A model generated the notes under the pieces. It made no database searches and was not told the DNA's origin. It saw only the letters and a list, made by a program, of their open reading frames with translations. From contig NZ_LFRI01000174.1 in assembly GCF_001447195.1 (NCBI RefSeq), positions 29,428 to 93,427 on the forward strand: DNA of 64,000 bases, in the 5' to 3' direction. Below are positions 21,677 to 33,417 of this stretch, piece by piece. Every line of letters begins with the position of its first letter. The first letter of the stretch is position 1. Position numbers and translations under genes: made by a program. Source of the stretch: Aquabacterium parvum (GTDB taxonomy: Bacteria; Pseudomonadota; Gammaproteobacteria; Burkholderiales; Burkholderiaceae_C).

Positions 21677-24675
21677 TGGCCACGCTGCACCACCTCCCCG
21701 ACACCGCCGCCGCCCTGGCCTGGCTGCGCGCGCAAGGCGCTGCCGACCTGACGGTGGACAGTCGTGCTGTGGCCTCGCTCAAGGATGTGGCCTTCATCGC
21801 CTGGCCCGGTGCTGCGCGAGACGGCCGCGCCTTCGTGCAGCAAGCGCTGCAGGCCGGTGCCCGCGCCTGCCTGGTCGAGGCCGATGGCGCCGAGGCCTTC
21901 GCCTTTGACGACGCGCGCATCGCTTCCGTGCCGGGGCTCAAGGCCCGCAGCGCCGAGATCGCACATGGCTTTTACGGCGAGCCCAGCGCGGCGCTGCAGG
22001 TGGTGGCCGTGACCGGCACCAATGGCAAAACCTCCACCTCGTGGTGGACAGCGCAGGTGCTCGAAGCCATCGGCCTGCCTTGCGGCGTGGTCGGCACACT
22101 GGGCGTTGGCCAGGTGCGCGGCGACGGTGTGGTGCACACCGGCCTGACGACGCCCGACCCGATCACCCTGCACCGCACCTTCCGCGACTTCGTGCAGCAA
22201 GGACTGAAGGCCGCAGCCATCGAGGCCTCGTCCATCGGCATCGAAGAGCTGCGCCTGCACGCCACGCACATCGCGGTGGCCCAGTTCACCAACTTCACGC
22301 AAGACCACCTCGACTACCACGGCGACATGGCTGCCTACTGGCTGGCCAAGCGTCGCCTGTTCGACTGGCCCGGCCTGCGCGCGGCCGTCATCAACCTCGA
22401 CGACGACAAGGGGGCTGACCTGCTGCGCCACGCGCAGGGGCGTGGCCTGGATGCCTGGACGTTCCGCATGGGTGGGGCCGCTGGCTCGGCCCGACTGCAA
22501 GCCCTGGACGTGCAGCACACCGAAGGGGGCGTGCGCTTTACCGTGGTCGAACACAGCGCGCAAGGCACGCAAGAGCTTGTCCGTGTCAGCGTGCAGGCGC
22601 CGGTGATTGGCACCTTCAACGTGGCGAACCTGTTGGGGGTCATCGCCGCGGCGCGTGCGCTGGGTGGTGAGCTTGGCGCCATCGCGAAGGCCTGCGCCAC
22701 CTTGCAGGCCGTGCCGGGCCGCATGCAGCTGGTGTCAGCGCCGACAGGCTATCGAACCGACTTGCCCCTGGTTGTGGTCGACTACGCCCACACACCCGAT
22801 GCGCTGCAAAAGTCCCTGCAGGCCCTGCGCCCCGTGGCCGAGGCCCGTGGTGGCCAGCTGTGGTGCGTGTTCGGCTGCGGCGGCGATCGCGACCCGATCA
22901 AGCGCCCGCTCATGGGTGCCACCGCCGACCGCCATGCCGACCGCGTCGTGCTCACCAGCGACAACCCGCGCAGCGAGTCGCCGGCCTTCATCCTCTCTCA
23001 GATCCTGGTCGGTGTGCCCGGACGCGACGAGGTGGCCGTGATCGAAGACCGCCGCGCCGCCATCGCCCATGCGCTGAGCCAGGCCGATGCCCGCGACGTG
23101 GTGCTGCTGGCCGGCAAGGGCCACGAGGCCACGCAAGAGGTCGCGGGTGCCAAGACACCTTTTTCCGACATCGACGAAGCCGCTGCCGCCTTGGTCCGCC
23201 GCGCTGCGTCCGCTGTCTCTGCTGCGCCGAACACGATGATGATGACCCTGGGCCTGTCCCATGCGCTGCTGCCGGGCTCGACCCTGCACGGCGACCCTGC
23301 CACGCCGATCGCGCGCGTGCACACCGACACGCGCACCCTGCAGGCAGGCGACTGCTTCGTGGCCTTGCGCGGCGAGCGCTTCGATGCGCACGACTTCCTG
23401 CCTCAAGCGTCTGGCTCGGGCGCCGTGGCCGTGATCGGTCAGCGCGGCGTGGCAGAGAGCGGCCTGCCCGGTTTGACCGTGAGCGACACCCGCGCGGCCC
23501 TGAGCATGCTGGCCGCTGGCTGGCGCGCCCGCTTCGACATCCCGTTGGTGGGCGTGACGGGCAGCAACGGCAAGACCACGGTCACGCAGATGATCGCGTC
23601 CATCTTGCGCGCCTGGATGGCGGCGCAAGGCGACGCGAACGCCGCCCTGGCCACGCAAGGCAACTTCAACAACGACATCGGCGTGCCGCTGACGCTGCTG
23701 CGCCTGCGCGAGGGCCAGCACCGTTGCGCCGTGGTCGAGCTGGGCATGAACCACCCGGGCGAGATCGCGCAGCTGGCTGCGATTGCCGCGCCCACCGTGG
23801 GCCTGGTCAACAACGCCCAGCGCGAGCACCAGGAGTTCATGCACACGGTCGAGGCCGTGGCGCGCGAGAACGGCTCGGTGCTGCAGTCGCTGTCGCGCAA
23901 TGGCGTGGCCGTGTTCCCGGCCGACGACGCGCACACCCCCATCTGGCGCGAGCTGGCCCAGGGCTGCCGTGTCATCGACTTCGGTGCGCCGGGCTCGGCC
24001 GCCGTCAGCGGCAGCGCCACCTGGCAGGCCGCCCCCACGCCTCACTGGCAGATCCGCCTGGTCACGCCACAAGGTGAGGCCGATGTGTCGCTGGCCATGG
24101 CCGGCCAACACAACGTGCGCAACGCGCTGGCCGCCACCGCTGCAGCCTTGGGCGCCGGCGTGCCGCTGGCCAGCATCGTCGCCGGCTTGCAGGCCTTCGA
24201 GCCCGTCAAGGGTCGCTCGCAGCTCAAGCAGGCCACGGTGCGCGGCCAGGCTGTCACGCTGGTGGACGATTCCTACAATGCCAACCCCGACTCCGTGCGC
24301 GCGGCCATCGACATGCTGGCCGACTTGCCCGGGCCCCACTGGCTGGTGCTTGGCGACATGGGCGAGGTGGGCAACCAGGGCCCTGCCTTCCACGAGGAGG
24401 TGGGCGCCCACGCCGTCGCACGCGGCATCGAACACATCTGGACGGCTGGCAGCCTGTGCGCCCACGCGGCGCAGGCCGTGCGCGCCAGCCAGGCCACCGC
24501 CACGAGCGGTGAGCCTGTCCAATCCCGTCATTTCGACAGCGCCGCCGACATCGCCTCGGCCCTGTCCCAGCCCGATGCCGCACCGCTTGCCGCATCCATC
24601 CTGGTCAAAGGTTCTCGCTTCATGAAGATGGAACAAGTCGTCGCCACCCTCACCGGAGCTGTCCATGCTGCTTAG
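21676..24675 (+). CDS. murEF: MurE-MurF fusion: UDP-MurNAc-tripeptide synthetase / tripeptide--D-Ala-D-Ala ligase
   Basis: A 999-residue bifunctional ligase. Residues 1 to about 515 are MurE: ATP loop [13 protein letters not shown] near residue 115, TTPDP substrate loop and SDNPRSESP, the DNPR motif that selects meso-diaminopimelate. Residues from about 521 are Mur[19 protein letters not shown] loop [14 protein letters not shown] near residue 628, [11 protein letters not shown] and [15 protein letters not shown]. The junction is the Ala-rich SAVSAAPNT followed by three Met codons at 23236 with no ribosome site in front, so a separate MurF start is unlikely. It adds meso-DAP and then D-Ala-D-Ala to the UDP-MurNAc peptide. 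The end overlaps mraY by 11 bp. Confidence 0.96.
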   Translation: MATLHHLPDTAAALAWLRAQGAADLTVDSRAVASLKDVAFIAWPGAARDGRAFVQQALQAGARACLVEADGAEAFAFDDARIASVPGLKARSAEIAHGFYGEPSAALQVVAVTGTNGKTSTSWWTAQVLEAIGLPCGVVGTLGVGQVRGDGVVHTGLTTPDPITLHRTFRDFVQQGLKAAAIEASSIGIEELRLHATHIAVAQFTNFTQDHLDYHGDMAAYWLAKRRLFDWPGLRAAVINLDDDKGADLLRHAQGRGLDAWTFRMGGAAGSARLQALDVQHTEGGVRFTVVEHSAQGTQELVRVSVQAPVIGTFNVANLLGVIAAARALGGELGAIAKACATLQAVPGRMQLVSAPTGYRTDLPLVVVDYAHTPDALQKSLQALRPVAEARGGQLWCVFGCGGDRDPIKRPLMGATADRHADRVVLTSDNPRSESPAFILSQILVGVPGRDEVAVIEDRRAAIAHALSQADARDVVLLAGKGHEATQEVAGAKTPFSDIDEAAAALVRRAASAVSAAPNTMMMTLGLSHALLPGSTLHGDPATPIARVHTDTRTLQAGDCFVALRGERFDAHDFLPQASGSGAVAVIGQRGVAESGLPGLTVSDTRAALSMLAAGWRARFDIPLVGVTGSNGKTTVTQMIASILRAWMAAQGDANAALATQGNFNNDIGVPLTLLRLREGQHRCAVVELGMNHPGEIAQLAAIAAPTVGLVNNAQREHQEFMHTVEAVARENGSVLQSLSRNGVAVFPADDAHTPIWRELAQGCRVIDFGAPGSAAVSGSATWQAAPTPHWQIRLVTPQGEADVSLAMAGQHNVRNALAATAAALGAGVPLASIVAGLQAFEPVKGRSQLKQATVRGQAVTLVDDSYNANPDSVRAAIDMLADLPGPHWLVLGDMGEVGNQGPAFHEEVGAHAVARGIEHIWTAGSLCAHAAQAVRASQATATSGEPVQSRHFDSAADIASALSQPDAAPLAASILVKGSRFMKMEQVVATLTGAVHAA

Positions 24676-25843
24676 TCTCGCGATGTGGCTGCAGGAGCTC
24701 CACCCCGACTGGGGCTTCCTGCGTGTCTTCCAGTACCTGACCTTCCGCTCTGTCATGGCGGCCATGACGGCGCTGGTCATCGGCCTGCTGCTGGGCCCTT
24801 ACCTGATCCGCAAGCTCACCGAGCTCAAGATCGGCCAGCCCATCCGCGAGTACGCGATGGACACCCACCTCACCAAGCGCGGCACGCCCACCATGGGTGG
24901 CGCGTTGATCCTGCTGGCCATCGGCCTGTCGACGCTGCTGTGGTTCGACTGGGCCAACCGCTTCGTGTGGATCGTGATGATCGTGACCACCGGCTTTGGT
25001 CTGATCGGCTGGGTCGATGACTGGCGCAAGGTCGTCAACAAGGACCCGGAGGGCATGCCCTCGCGCGAGAAGTACTTCTGGCAGTCGATCATCGGCCTGA
25101 TCGCCGCCATCTACCTGGCCTTCAGCGTGTCGGAGACCAACAACCTGCGCGTGGTCGAGCTGTTCTTCCGCTGGATCGCGTCGGGTTTCAGCAACGACCT
25201 GCCGCCCAAAGCCGACCTGATCGTGCCCTTCTTCAAGACGGTGAGCTACCCGCTGGGCGTGTGGGGCTTCATGGTGCTGACCTACATCGTCATCGTGGGC
25301 ACCAGCAACGCCGTGAACCTGACCGACGGCCTTGACGGCCTGGCGATCATGCCGGTGGTGATGGTCTCGGCGGCCTTGGGCATCTTTGCCTACGTGACGG
25401 GCAACGCCGTGTTCGCCAAGTACCTGCTGCTGCCGCACATCCCGGGTGCGGGCGAGTTGCTGGTGTTCTGCGCGGCGATGTCGGGGGCAGGGCTGGCATT
25501 CTTGTGGTTCAACGCCTACCCGGCGCAGGTGTTCATGGGCGACGTGGGCGCGCTGGCGCTCGGCGGAGCCCTCGGCACCATCGCCGTCATCGTGCGCCAG
25601 GAGATCGTGCTGGCCTTCATGGGCGGCGTCTTCGTGCTCGAAGCGCTGTCGGTGATGCTGCAGGTGAGCTGGTTCAAGTACACCAAGCGCAAGTACGGCG
25701 AAGGCCGCCGCATCCTGCTGATGGCGCCGCTGCACCACCACTTTGAAAAGTCGGGCTGGAAAGAAACGCAGGTCGTGGTCCGGTTCTGGATCATCACCAT
25801 GCTGCTGTGCCTGATCGGCCTGTCCACCCTCAAGCTGCGCTGA
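24665..25843 (+). CDS. mraY: Phospho-N-acetylmuramoyl-pentapeptide transferase
   Basis: A 392-residue polytopic membrane enzyme with ten predicted helices. It transfers phospho-MurNAc-pentapeptide to undecaprenyl phosphate, making lipid I. Hallmarks are [23 protein letters not shown] (Asp-Asp, Mg binding), [14 protein letters not shown] and [13 protein letters not shown] plus [15 protein letters not shown] (HHH loop). The N-terminal Met at 24665 overlaps murEF, normal for this tight cluster. Substrate comes from MurF; product goes to MurG. Confidence 0.97.
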   Translation: MLLSLAMWLQELHPDWGFLRVFQYLTFRSVMAAMTALVIGLLLGPYLIRKLTELKIGQPIREYAMDTHLTKRGTPTMGGALILLAIGLSTLLWFDWANRFVWIVMIVTTGFGLIGWVDDWRKVVNKDPEGMPSREKYFWQSIIGLIAAIYLAFSVSETNNLRVVELFFRWIASGFSNDLPPKADLIVPFFKTVSYPLGVWGFMVLTYIVIVGTSNAVNLTDGLDGLAIMPVVMVSAALGIFAYVTGNAVFAKYLLLPHIPGAGELLVFCAAMSGAGLAFLWFNAYPAQVFMGDVGALALGGALGTIAVIVRQEIVLAFMGGVFVLEALSVMLQVSWFKYTKRKYGEGRRILLMAPLHHHFEKSGWKETQVVVRFWIITMLLCLIGLSTLKLR

Positions 25844-25862
25844 CGCGGCGTCGAACAAGACC

Positions 25863-27746
25863 ATGCACCACCTTCGCAACCTCACCGTGCTGATCCTGGG
25901 TCTGGGTGACTCGGGCCTGGCCATGGCGCGCTGGTGCGCCCGGTGCGGCGCGAGCGTGCGCGTGGCCGACACCCGCGCCAACCCGCCTCAGGCCGCCACG
26001 CTGGCCGCCGACGTGCCCGATGCCACCTTGCACCAGGGCCTGGATCCCTCGCTGCTCGACGGCGTCAACCTGCTGTTCAAGAGTCCGGGCCTGATGCCGG
26101 CCTCGCCCGAAGTCGCGCCCATCCTGGCGGCTGCCGATGAACAGGGCATCCCGGTGCGCGGCGAGCTTTCGCTGTTCGCCTCGGCCCTGGCCGACCTCAA
26201 GGTGGATCTGGGCTATGCGCCCAAGGTGGTGGCCATCACCGGCACCAACGGCAAGACAACCACCACCTCGCTGACCGCCAAGCTCATCGAGCGCGCCGGC
26301 CTGCGTGTGGGCCTGGCCGGCAACATCGGCCCGACCTTGCTCGACACCCTGCGCACAGCACTGGACCAGGAACCGACGCGCTTGGCAGATCCTGAAGGCG
26401 CCGAAGCGCACGCCGCGCCGGGCGAGGCCGATGCGGTGCTGCCTGAAGAGCTCAATGTGGCGCCTGACTCGGTGACCGAGCCGGGTGACGTGCTGCCAGA
26501 GTCGAGCGAAGTGGTCGATGCGGACGAGGGTTTGCCTGAAACGGCTGCCGCTGCGAGCCTGGCCATCGTGAGCGCCGAAACAGCCGAGGTCGATGCGCCA
26601 GCCGGTGTGGACGCCGCCGAGCCCCAAGCTCCCACCGCACTGGCCGATGACGCCGACGCTGCCCCGATCGAGCTGACCCCGCCTCCGCCTGCCGCGCCGG
26701 TGTTCGAGGTGCTGCCCGACGCCTGGGTGCTCGAGCTCTCCAGCTTCCAGCTCGACGGTGTCAGCAACTTCCACCCTGACGCGGCGGTGGTGCTCAACAT
26801 CAGCCAGGACCACCTGGACTGGCACGGCAGCATGGCTGCCTACGCCGAGGCCAAAGCCCGCATCCACGGCAAGACCGGCGTGATGGTCGTCAACCGCGAC
26901 GAGCCCCTGGCCGAAGCCATGGTGCCGCCGCCCGAGGTGATCAAGTCGGGCGTGCGAGGTCGGCCCGCCAAGGTCGTGCACCGCAACGTCGTTCGCTTTG
27001 GCCTGGACGCTCCGCGCGCACCCGGTGACTTCGGCCTGGTGGTCGAGTCCGGCATGGCCTGGCTGGTGCGCGCCCGCGAGGCCGACCCCACGCTCAAGCT
27101 GGCCAAGGGCGAACAACACGAGATCGTGCTGCAGCGCCTGATGCCGGCCGATGCGCTGCGCATCCGCGGTCGCCACAACGCCTCGAATGCCCTGGCTGCT
27201 TTGGCTTTGGCCACGTCGGTGGGATGCCCGCTGGCGCCCATGCTGCACGGTTTGCGCGAGTACCGTGGTGAGCCCCATCGTGTCGAACACGTGCTCACGC
27301 TGCGCGGCGTGGACGCCATCGACGACAGCAAGGGCACCAACGTGGGCGCCACCGTCGCCGCCTTGCTGGGCCTGGGCGCCGACCTGTCGCCCGGCAAGCT
27401 CTGCCTGATCCTGGGGGGTGACGGCAAGGGCCAGGACTTCGCGCCGCTGCGCGAGCCGGTGGGCCGCTTCACGCGCGCCGTGGCCCTGATCGGCCGCGAC
27501 GCCGAGGCCATCGGTGCCGTGCTGCTGGGCATCCAGACGCCTTCAGGCGACGACATCCTCATCCAGCGCTTTGACACGCTGCAAGACGCCACCCGCTGGG
27601 CCTGGGAGCAGGGCCGCGAAGGCGATGCCGTGTTGCTGAGCCCGGCCTGCGCCAGCCTGGACATGTTCCGCAACTACGCCCACCGCGCCGAGGTCTTTGT
27701 TCAGACCCTGCAGGCCCTGGCCAACGACCTGGGGGAGGTCGCATGA
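25863..27746 (+). CDS. murD: UDP-MurNAc-L-alanine:D-glutamate ligase with large acidic insert
   Basis: A 627-residue Mur ligase, where about 440-500 is usual. The N-terminal Rossmann domain ([14 protein letters not shown]), ATP loop [13 protein letters not shown] near residue 125, [10 protein letters not shown] near 289, [11 protein letters not shown] and [13 protein letters not shown] are intact, as is [11 protein letters not shown] in the C domain. Between GNIG (about 153) and LELSSFQL lie about 135 residues instead of roughly 22; the extra 110 (about 168-278) are rich in Ala, Glu, Asp and Pro and have no visible domain. A smaller extra piece lies near 360-430. The enzyme should be active; the insert's role is unknown. 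19 bp after mraY; overlaps ftsW by 4 bp. Confidence 0.94.
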   Translation: MHHLRNLTVLILGLGDSGLAMARWCARCGASVRVADTRANPPQAATLAADVPDATLHQGLDPSLLDGVNLLFKSPGLMPASPEVAPILAAADEQGIPVRGELSLFASALADLKVDLGYAPKVVAITGTNGKTTTTSLTAKLIERAGLRVGLAGNIGPTLLDTLRTALDQEPTRLADPEGAEAHAAPGEADAVLPEELNVAPDSVTEPGDVLPESSEVVDADEGLPETAAAASLAIVSAETAEVDAPAGVDAAEPQAPTALADDADAAPIELTPPPPAAPVFEVLPDAWVLELSSFQLDGVSNFHPDAAVVLNISQDHLDWHGSMAAYAEAKARIHGKTGVMVVNRDEPLAEAMVPPPEVIKSGVRGRPAKVVHRNVVRFGLDAPRAPGDFGLVVESGMAWLVRAREADPTLKLAKGEQHEIVLQRLMPADALRIRGRHNASNALAALALATSVGCPLAPMLHGLREYRGEPHRVEHVLTLRGVDAIDDSKGTNVGATVAALLGLGADLSPGKLCLILGGDGKGQDFAPLREPVGRFTRAVALIGRDAEAIGAVLLGIQTPSGDDILIQRFDTLQDATRWAWEQGREGDAVLLSPACASLDMFRNYAHRAEVFVQTLQALANDLGEVA

Positions 27747-29023
27747 GCGTTGCCGCCGATCGCACCCAGTCGCCATCGATGATGGACCGACTCAAGGCCC
27801 TGCTCAAACTGCAGCGTGGCGAAGGCCACGAAGGTGGCCCGCTGCCGGTGCGCGACTTCGTCAACATCAGCTCCGCCCAGCCCTCGCGCGTGATGGGCTT
27901 CGACCAGCCGCTGTTGTGGGTGGTCGTGTCGCTGCTGCTGACCGGTTTGATCATGGTCTATTCGGCCACGATCGCCTTGCCCGACAGTCCACGCTTTGCC
28001 AACTACGCGCCCACGCACTTTTTCCAGCGCCACATCATCTCCATCCTGATGGCGATCTCGGTGTCGGCCGTGGTCACGCAGATCCCCATGAGCACCTGGG
28101 AGAAGCTCGCGCCCTGGTTGTTCGTGCTCTCGCTGATCCTGCTCATCCTGGTGCTGATCCCGCACGTGGGCAAGGTGGTCTATGGCGCACGCCGCTGGCT
28201 GCCGCTGGGCTTCATGAACTTCCAGCCCTCCGAGCTGGCCAAGCTGGCCATCGTGCTCTACGCCTCCGACTACATGGTGCGCAAGATGGACGTCAAGGAG
28301 CACTTCTTCCGCGCCGTCACGCCGATGGCCGTGGCCGTGGGCGTCGTGGGCCTGTTGCTGCTGGCCGAGCCCGACATGGGCGCCTTCATGGTGATCGCTT
28401 CCATCGCCATGGCCATCCTGTTCCTGGGTGGTGTCAACGGCAAGATGTTCACGCTGATCACGGCGGTGCTGCTGGGCGCCTTCATGCTGATGATTTCGCT
28501 CAGCCCCTGGCGGCGCGAGCGCATCTTTGCCTACCTCGACCCATGGGACGAGAAGAACGCCCTGGGCAAGGCCTACCAGCTCACGCACTCCCTGATCGCC
28601 TTCGGCCGTGGCGAGATCTTTGGCGAAGGCCTGGGCTCCAGCGTCGAGAAGCTGCACTACCTGCCCGAGGCCCACACCGACTTCCTGCTGGCCGTCATCG
28701 GCGAAGAACTCGGTTTCATCGGCGTGGCCGCCGTGGTGCTGGCCTTCTTCTGGGTCGTGGTGCGCCTGTTCAACATCGGCCGTCAGGCCATCGCGCTCGA
28801 CCGCGTCTTCGCCGGCCTCGTGGCCCAGGGCGTGGCCGTGTGGCTGGGTGCACAAGGCTTCATCAACATGGGCGTGAACCTGGGCGTGTTGCCCACCAAG
28901 GGCCTGACGCTGCCGCTGATGAGCTTTGGCGGATCGGGCATTTTGCTCAACTGCATCGCCCTGGCGATTTGCCTTCGTGTGGACATGGAAAACAGGCAAC
29001 TCATGAGGGGAGGCCGCGCATGA
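27743..29023 (+). CDS. ftsW: Septal peptidoglycan glycosyltransferase FtsW
   Basis: A 426-residue SEDS-family protein with about ten membrane helices after a hydrophilic cytoplasmic tail of 55 residues. SEDS landmarks are [18 protein letters not shown], the catalytic-loop region EPDMGAFMV and [19 protein letters not shown] near the C-terminus; [15 protein letters not shown] also fits. It polymerises lipid II at the septum with FtsI. Starts inside the murD stop (ATGA) and ends inside the murG start (ATGA). Confidence 0.96.
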   Translation: MSVAADRTQSPSMMDRLKALLKLQRGEGHEGGPLPVRDFVNISSAQPSRVMGFDQPLLWVVVSLLLTGLIMVYSATIALPDSPRFANYAPTHFFQRHIISILMAISVSAVVTQIPMSTWEKLAPWLFVLSLILLILVLIPHVGKVVYGARRWLPLGFMNFQPSELAKLAIVLYASDYMVRKMDVKEHFFRAVTPMAVAVGVVGLLLLAEPDMGAFMVIASIAMAILFLGGVNGKMFTLITAVLLGAFMLMISLSPWRRERIFAYLDPWDEKNALGKAYQLTHSLIAFGRGEIFGEGLGSSVEKLHYLPEAHTDFLLAVIGEELGFIGVAAVVLAFFWVVVRLFNIGRQAIALDRVFAGLVAQGVAVWLGAQGFINMGVNLGVLPTKGLTLPLMSFGGSGILLNCIALAICLRVDMENRQLMRGGRA

Positions 29024-30135
29024 GCACGACTTCCCGTCACCTCGTCATCATGGCGGCCGGCACCGGTGGGCACATCATGCCGGGCCTGGCCGTGGCCGAC
29101 GAAATGAAGCGCCGTGGCTGGACCGTGAGCTGGCTGGGCACCGAAGGTGGCATGGAAAACCGCCTGGTGCCGCCCACCGGCATCGAGCTCGACGCCATCT
29201 CCTTCAATGGCCTGCGCGGCAAGTCGCTCAAGGACACGCTGTTCGGCGGCGTGCGCCTGCTCAAGGCCTTTGTTGATTGCTACAAGATCCTGTCCAGGCG
29301 CCAGGCCGACGCCGTGCTCGGCATGGGTGGCTACGTGTGCTTCCCCGGTGGGGTCATGAGCGCTGCCCGCCTGCTGCCGCTGGTCATGGTCAACGCCGAT
29401 GCGGCCATGCTGCTGAGCAACAAGGCCCTGCTGCCCATCACCGACGTGCTGGCCTGCGGCTTCGACGGCCCAGCCGCCCAACACAAGGTCGCCCGCGTGA
29501 CAGGCAACCCGGTGCGCGCCGAGATCGAAACCATCGCCGAGCCTGCGCAGCGCTTCGAAGGCCGCAGCGGCCCGCTCAAAGTGCTGGTGGTCGGCGGCAG
29601 CCTGGGCGCCAAGGTGCTCAACGAGACCGTGCCCCAAGCCCTGGCCCGCATCGCGCCTGAGCAGCGCCCGCGCATCACGCACCAGACGGGCATGGCCAAC
29701 TTCGAAGCCGTCAAGGCCGAGTACGCCAAGGCCGGGCTCGATGTGCAGCGCGACGTCGAGCTGCTGCCTTTCATCAACAACATGGCCCAGCGCCTGACGG
29801 ACTGCGACCTGATCGTCTGCCGCGCGGGCGCCATCACGGTCAGCGAACTGTGCTCTGCCGGCGTGCCCAGCGTGCTGATCCCGCTGGTGGTCTCGACCAC
29901 CGCCCACCAGCGCGACAACGCCGAGTTCATGGCCCAGCACCAGGCCGCCATCCACCTGCCGCAGGCCGAACTCAACGCCGACACGCTGGCGCGCCAGCTG
30001 CAATCGCTGCAACGCGATGAGCTGCTGACCATGGCCAAGCGCGCGCGCGGGCTAGCCCGCAACCATTCCGCTGCCGCGGTGGCCGATGCCATCGAGCAGC
30101 TCGTTCAACCCAACAAGAAAAAGGCGTCGGCATGA
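29020..30135 (+). CDS. murG: Lipid II-forming N-acetylglucosaminyltransferase MurG
   Basis: A 371-residue GT-B fold glycosyltransferase at the inner face of the membrane that adds GlcNAc to lipid I. The first G loop is [27 protein letters not shown] is the second; [11 protein letters not shown] is the third; the sugar-nucleotide site shows [20 protein letters not shown] and [13 protein letters not shown]. The open frame runs further upstream inside ftsW, but the ATG at 29020 with GGGGAGG in front and an ATGA overlap is clearly the start. Ends in an ATGA overlap with murC. Confidence 0.97.
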   Translation: MSTTSRHLVIMAAGTGGHIMPGLAVADEMKRRGWTVSWLGTEGGMENRLVPPTGIELDAISFNGLRGKSLKDTLFGGVRLLKAFVDCYKILSRRQADAVLGMGGYVCFPGGVMSAARLLPLVMVNADAAMLLSNKALLPITDVLACGFDGPAAQHKVARVTGNPVRAEIETIAEPAQRFEGRSGPLKVLVVGGSLGAKVLNETVPQALARIAPEQRPRITHQTGMANFEAVKAEYAKAGLDVQRDVELLPFINNMAQRLTDCDLIVCRAGAITVSELCSAGVPSVLIPLVVSTTAHQRDNAEFMAQHQAAIHLPQAELNADTLARQLQSLQRDELLTMAKRARGLARNHSAAAVADAIEQLVQPNKKKASA

Positions 30136-31538
30136 AGCACGCCGTCAAGCACATCCATTTCGTGGGCATCGGGGGCGCCGGCATGAGCGGCATCGCCGAG
30201 ATCCTGCACAACCTCGGCTACACCGTGTCGGGCTCCGATCAGTCCGACAGCGCCACCTCGCGCCGCCTGGCCTCGCTGGGCATCGACGTGAAATTGGGGC
30301 ATGAGGCCGTGCACATCGAAGGCGCCGAAGCCGTGGTCACCTCGACCGCTGTGAAGGGCGACAACCCCGAGGTCATCGCCGCTCGCGCCAGGCGCATCCC
30401 AGTGGTGCCGCGCGCCGTCATGCTCGCCGAGCTGATGCGCCTGCGCCGTGGCATCGCCATCGCCGGCACGCACGGCAAGACCACCACCACCTCGCTGGTC
30501 ACGGCCATCCTGGCCGAAGCCGGGGTCGACCCGACCTTCGTCATCGGTGGCAAGCTCAACAGCGCTGGCGCCAACTCTGCGCTGGGCAAGGGTGAGTACA
30601 TCGTGGTCGAGGCCGACGAATCTGACGCCTCCTTCCTGAACCTGTTGCCCATCCTGTCGGTCGTCACCAACATCGACGCCGACCACATGGACACCTACGG
30701 GCACGACTTCGCCCGGCTCAAGCAGGCCTTTGTCGAGTTCCTGCACCGCATGCCTTTCTACGGCGCGTCGATCCTGTGCATCGACGACCCGGGCGTGCGC
30801 AGCATCGTGCCGCTGATCTCGCGCCCGGTCATCACCTACGGCTTCGGCGAAGAAGCCCAGGTGCGCGCGGTCGACGTCGAGGCCCTGCCCGGCGGGCAGA
30901 TGCGCTTCACCGTGCAGCGCCGCAATGGCCAGGTCATGCCCGACATGAAGGTCACGCTGAACCTGCCTGGCCAGCACAACGTGCTCAACGCTCTGGCCGC
31001 CATCGCCGTGGCCACCGAGATCGAACTGGCGGACGAGCCCATGGTCAAGGCCCTGGCCGCCTTCTCGGGTGTGGGCCGCCGCTTCCAGCGCCACGGTGAT
31101 TTCGCCACCGCCGACGGGGGCACCTTCACCGTCATCGACGACTACGGTCACCACCCGGTCGAGATGGCCGCCGTCATCAGCGCCGCGCGCGGTGCCTTCC
31201 CCGGGCAGCGCCTGGTGCTGGCCTTCCAGCCGCACCGCTACACCCGCACCCGTGACTGTTTCGAAGATTTCGTCAAGGTGCTGGGCACCGCCGACGCCGT
31301 GCTGCTGACCGAGGTCTACGCGGCCGGCGAAGCGCCCATCGTGGCCGCCGACGGCCGGGCCCTGACCCGCGCCGTGCGCGTGGCCGGCAAGGTCGAGCCG
31401 CTGTTCGTGGACGAGGTGAGCGAGTTGCCGCAGGCCATCGTCGACAACGCCAAGGGTGGCGACGTCGTCATCTGCATGGGCGCCGGCTCCATCGGCACCG
31501 TGGCGGCCAAGGTCGCTGAACTCAAGAAAGGCCACTGA
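30132..31538 (+). CDS. murC: UDP-N-acetylmuramate--L-alanine ligase
   Basis: A 468-residue Mur ligase, the family's usual length. The UDP-binding start is [17 protein letters not shown], the ATP loop is [13 protein letters not shown] near residue 113, followed by [10 protein letters not shown] and [24 protein letters not shown] and [12 protein letters not shown] belong to the C-terminal domain. It adds L-Ala to UDP-MurNAc, the first peptide step, and stands before MurD and MurE in the pathway. One base separates its stop from the ddl start. Confidence 0.97.
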   Translation: MKHAVKHIHFVGIGGAGMSGIAEILHNLGYTVSGSDQSDSATSRRLASLGIDVKLGHEAVHIEGAEAVVTSTAVKGDNPEVIAARARRIPVVPRAVMLAELMRLRRGIAIAGTHGKTTTTSLVTAILAEAGVDPTFVIGGKLNSAGANSALGKGEYIVVEADESDASFLNLLPILSVVTNIDADHMDTYGHDFARLKQAFVEFLHRMPFYGASILCIDDPGVRSIVPLISRPVITYGFGEEAQVRAVDVEALPGGQMRFTVQRRNGQVMPDMKVTLNLPGQHNVLNALAAIAVATEIELADEPMVKALAAFSGVGRRFQRHGDFATADGGTFTVIDDYGHHPVEMAAVISAARGAFPGQRLVLAFQPHRYTRTRDCFEDFVKVLGTADAVLLTEVYAAGEAPIVAADGRALTRAVRVAGKVEPLFVDEVSELPQAIVDNAKGGDVVICMGAGSIGTVAAKVAELKKGH

Positions 31539-31539
31539 G

Positions 31540-32511
31540 ATGAGCCAGAACCTGTTGAAACCTTTGTCCATCGATCCGAAGTCGCTCGGCCGCGTGGCCG
31601 TGCTGTTCGGCGGCACGTCGGCCGAGCGCGATGTCTCCATCATGTCGGGCACCGGCGTGCTCAAGGCCCTGCAGGCGCAAGGCGTGGACGCCTTTGCCTT
31701 CGACCCCGCCGAGCGCCCGCTGCAAGAGCTCAAGGCCGAAGGCGTGGACCGCTGCTTCATCGCCCTGCATGGCCGCGGCGGCGAAGACGGCACCGTGCAA
31801 GGCGCACTGGAACTGCTGGGCATCCCCTACACCGGATCCGGCGTGATGGCTTCGAGCATCGCCATGGACAAGGTCATGACCAAGCGCATCTGGCGCTTCG
31901 AAGGACTGCCCACGCCGGACTGGCGCATCGTCGCCAGCGCCACCGAATGCGAACAGGCCCTGGCGGTGCTGGGCGCGCCCATGATCGTCAAGCCCGCGCG
32001 CGAAGGCTCGTCCATCGGCCTGACCAAGGTGACCGACGTGGCGCAGTGCGCTGCCGCCTACGCCGCAGCCGCCCAGCACGACCCGGAAGTGTTGTGCGAG
32101 CAGTTCATTGAGGGCGAGGAAACCACCTGCCCGGTGCTCATCGTTGAAGGCGAGGCCCAGGCCCTGCCGGTGATCCGCATCGTGGCCCCCGGTGGCAACT
32201 ACGACTACCAGAACAAGTACTTCACCGATGAGGTCAAGTACCTGTGCCCCAGCGAGCTGGATGCGGCCGAAGAAGCCGAGATCCAGCGCGAGGTGGTGCG
32301 CGCCTTCAAGACCCTGGGCTGCCGCGGCTGGGCCCGCGCCGACGTGATGATCCGCCGCAGCGACCGCCAGCCCTTCCTGCTGGAGATCAACACCTCGCCG
32401 GGCATGACCGGCCATTCCCTGGTGCCCATGTCCGCCAAGGTTGCGGGCCTGAGCTACGAACAACTGTGCGTGCACCTGCTGGCCTCGGCCACGCTGGACC
32501 GCAACGCCTGA
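31540..32511 (+). CDS. ddlB: D-alanine--D-alanine ligase
   Basis: A 323-residue ATP-grasp enzyme giving D-Ala-D-Ala for MurF. It starts with a short tail and [54 protein letters not shown], the ATP-grasp core [12 protein letters not shown] and the final [17 protein letters not shown] (Mg and substrate site) are all present. The start at 31540 is chosen at the ATGA junction just after murC. The extra tail [17 protein letters not shown] is compatible with other betaproteobacterial Ddl. Confidence 0.95.
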   Translation: MSQNLLKPLSIDPKSLGRVAVLFGGTSAERDVSIMSGTGVLKALQAQGVDAFAFDPAERPLQELKAEGVDRCFIALHGRGGEDGTVQGALELLGIPYTGSGVMASSIAMDKVMTKRIWRFEGLPTPDWRIVASATECEQALAVLGAPMIVKPAREGSSIGLTKVTDVAQCAAAYAAAAQHDPEVLCEQFIEGEETTCPVLIVEGEAQALPVIRIVAPGGNYDYQNKYFTDEVKYLCPSELDAAEEAEIQREVVRAFKTLGCRGWARADVMIRRSDRQPFLLEINTSPGMTGHSLVPMSAKVAGLSYEQLCVHLLASATLDRNA

Positions 32512-32527
32512 CGCCGAAGAAGGACGC

Positions 32528-33403
32528 ATGCAAGCCGCCGCCGCCCTCCACCTGCCGCGAGAAGCCAGCGAAGCGTCGCAAGACGTGCGCTGGATGAACG
32601 TGGCCACCGCCTGGCTGGTGGTGGTGGGGCTGTGCCTGCTCGCGGCGGCCGGCCTGCAACGCCTGGGGCGCCTGCCCTTCTTCAACCTCACCGAGGTGCA
32701 GCTCGAAGGCGACCTGCAGCGCAACAACATCGCCACCGTGCGCGCCCACATCGTGCCCCGGCTGGAAGGCGGCTACTTCACGCTCGATTTGCAAAAGGGC
32801 CGCGAGGTGTTCGAAGCCTTGCCCTGGGTGCGCCACGCCGTCGTGCGCCGCGTGTGGCCCAACGAGCTGCGCGTCAAGCTCGAAGAGCACCGCCCGGCTG
32901 CTCACTGGCAGCACGAAGACCGCGACGACCAGCTCGTCAACACCTTCGGCGAGGTCTTCGAGGCCAACCCGGGCGATGTCGAGGACGACCACCTGCCCGT
33001 GTTGCTGGCCCCGGCCAACCCCGCACCCGGCCTGTCGGCCACGATGCTGGAGATGCTGCACACGCTGCAAAAAGCCCTGGCGCCGCTGGGCGACATCGAG
33101 CGGCTCAAGCTCACCGACCGTGGTTCCTGGAGCGTCGAACTCGACACCGACGCCCAGATCATGCTGGGCCGAGGCAGCGTTGAAGAGGTGGCCGAGCGGG
33201 CCCGACGCTTCGTGCGAACCCTGCCTGAACTGCAACGCCATTACCCGGACCCGCTGGCCTACGCCGACCTGCGTTACCCGGAGGCCTATGCCGTCCGACT
33301 GCGTGGCACGACCACGTTGCTGGAAGACCCGAAGAAACCAGGTGTGGTGCGCAAGCCAAGTGCTGGCGTTACCCGTTCCCTGAATCCGAATATCAATCGA
33401 TAA
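32528..33403 (+). CDS. ftsQ: Cell division protein FtsQ
   Basis: A 291-residue bitopic divisome protein. One membrane helix (about 24-45, ATAWLVVVGLCLLAAAGL) is followed by the POTRA domain (about 52-122, LTEVQLEGDLQRNNIATVRA) and the beta domain with LVNTFGEVFEANPGD and YADLRYPEAYAVRL. It recruits FtsL and FtsB. It lies 16 bp after ddl and 14 bp before ftsA, in the standard order ddl-ftsQ-ftsA-ftsZ. Confidence 0.94.
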   Translation: MQAAAALHLPREASEASQDVRWMNVATAWLVVVGLCLLAAAGLQRLGRLPFFNLTEVQLEGDLQRNNIATVRAHIVPRLEGGYFTLDLQKGREVFEALPWVRHAVVRRVWPNELRVKLEEHRPAAHWQHEDRDDQLVNTFGEVFEANPGDVEDDHLPVLLAPANPAPGLSATMLEMLHTLQKALAPLGDIERLKLTDRGSWSVELDTDAQIMLGRGSVEEVAERARRFVRTLPELQRHYPDPLAYADLRYPEAYAVRLRGTTTLLEDPKKPGVVRKPSAGVTRSLNPNINR

Positions 33404-33417
33404 TTTCGTCACACACC

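Noticed and set aside
23236..23244. Internal MurF start at three Met codons
   Set aside because: No ribosome site in front and no stop between MurE and MurF; reading as one fusion protein is simpler.
27697..29019. Upstream part of the murG frame
   Set aside because: The frame is open through ftsW, but only the part after 29020 has MurG sequence and a ribosome site.
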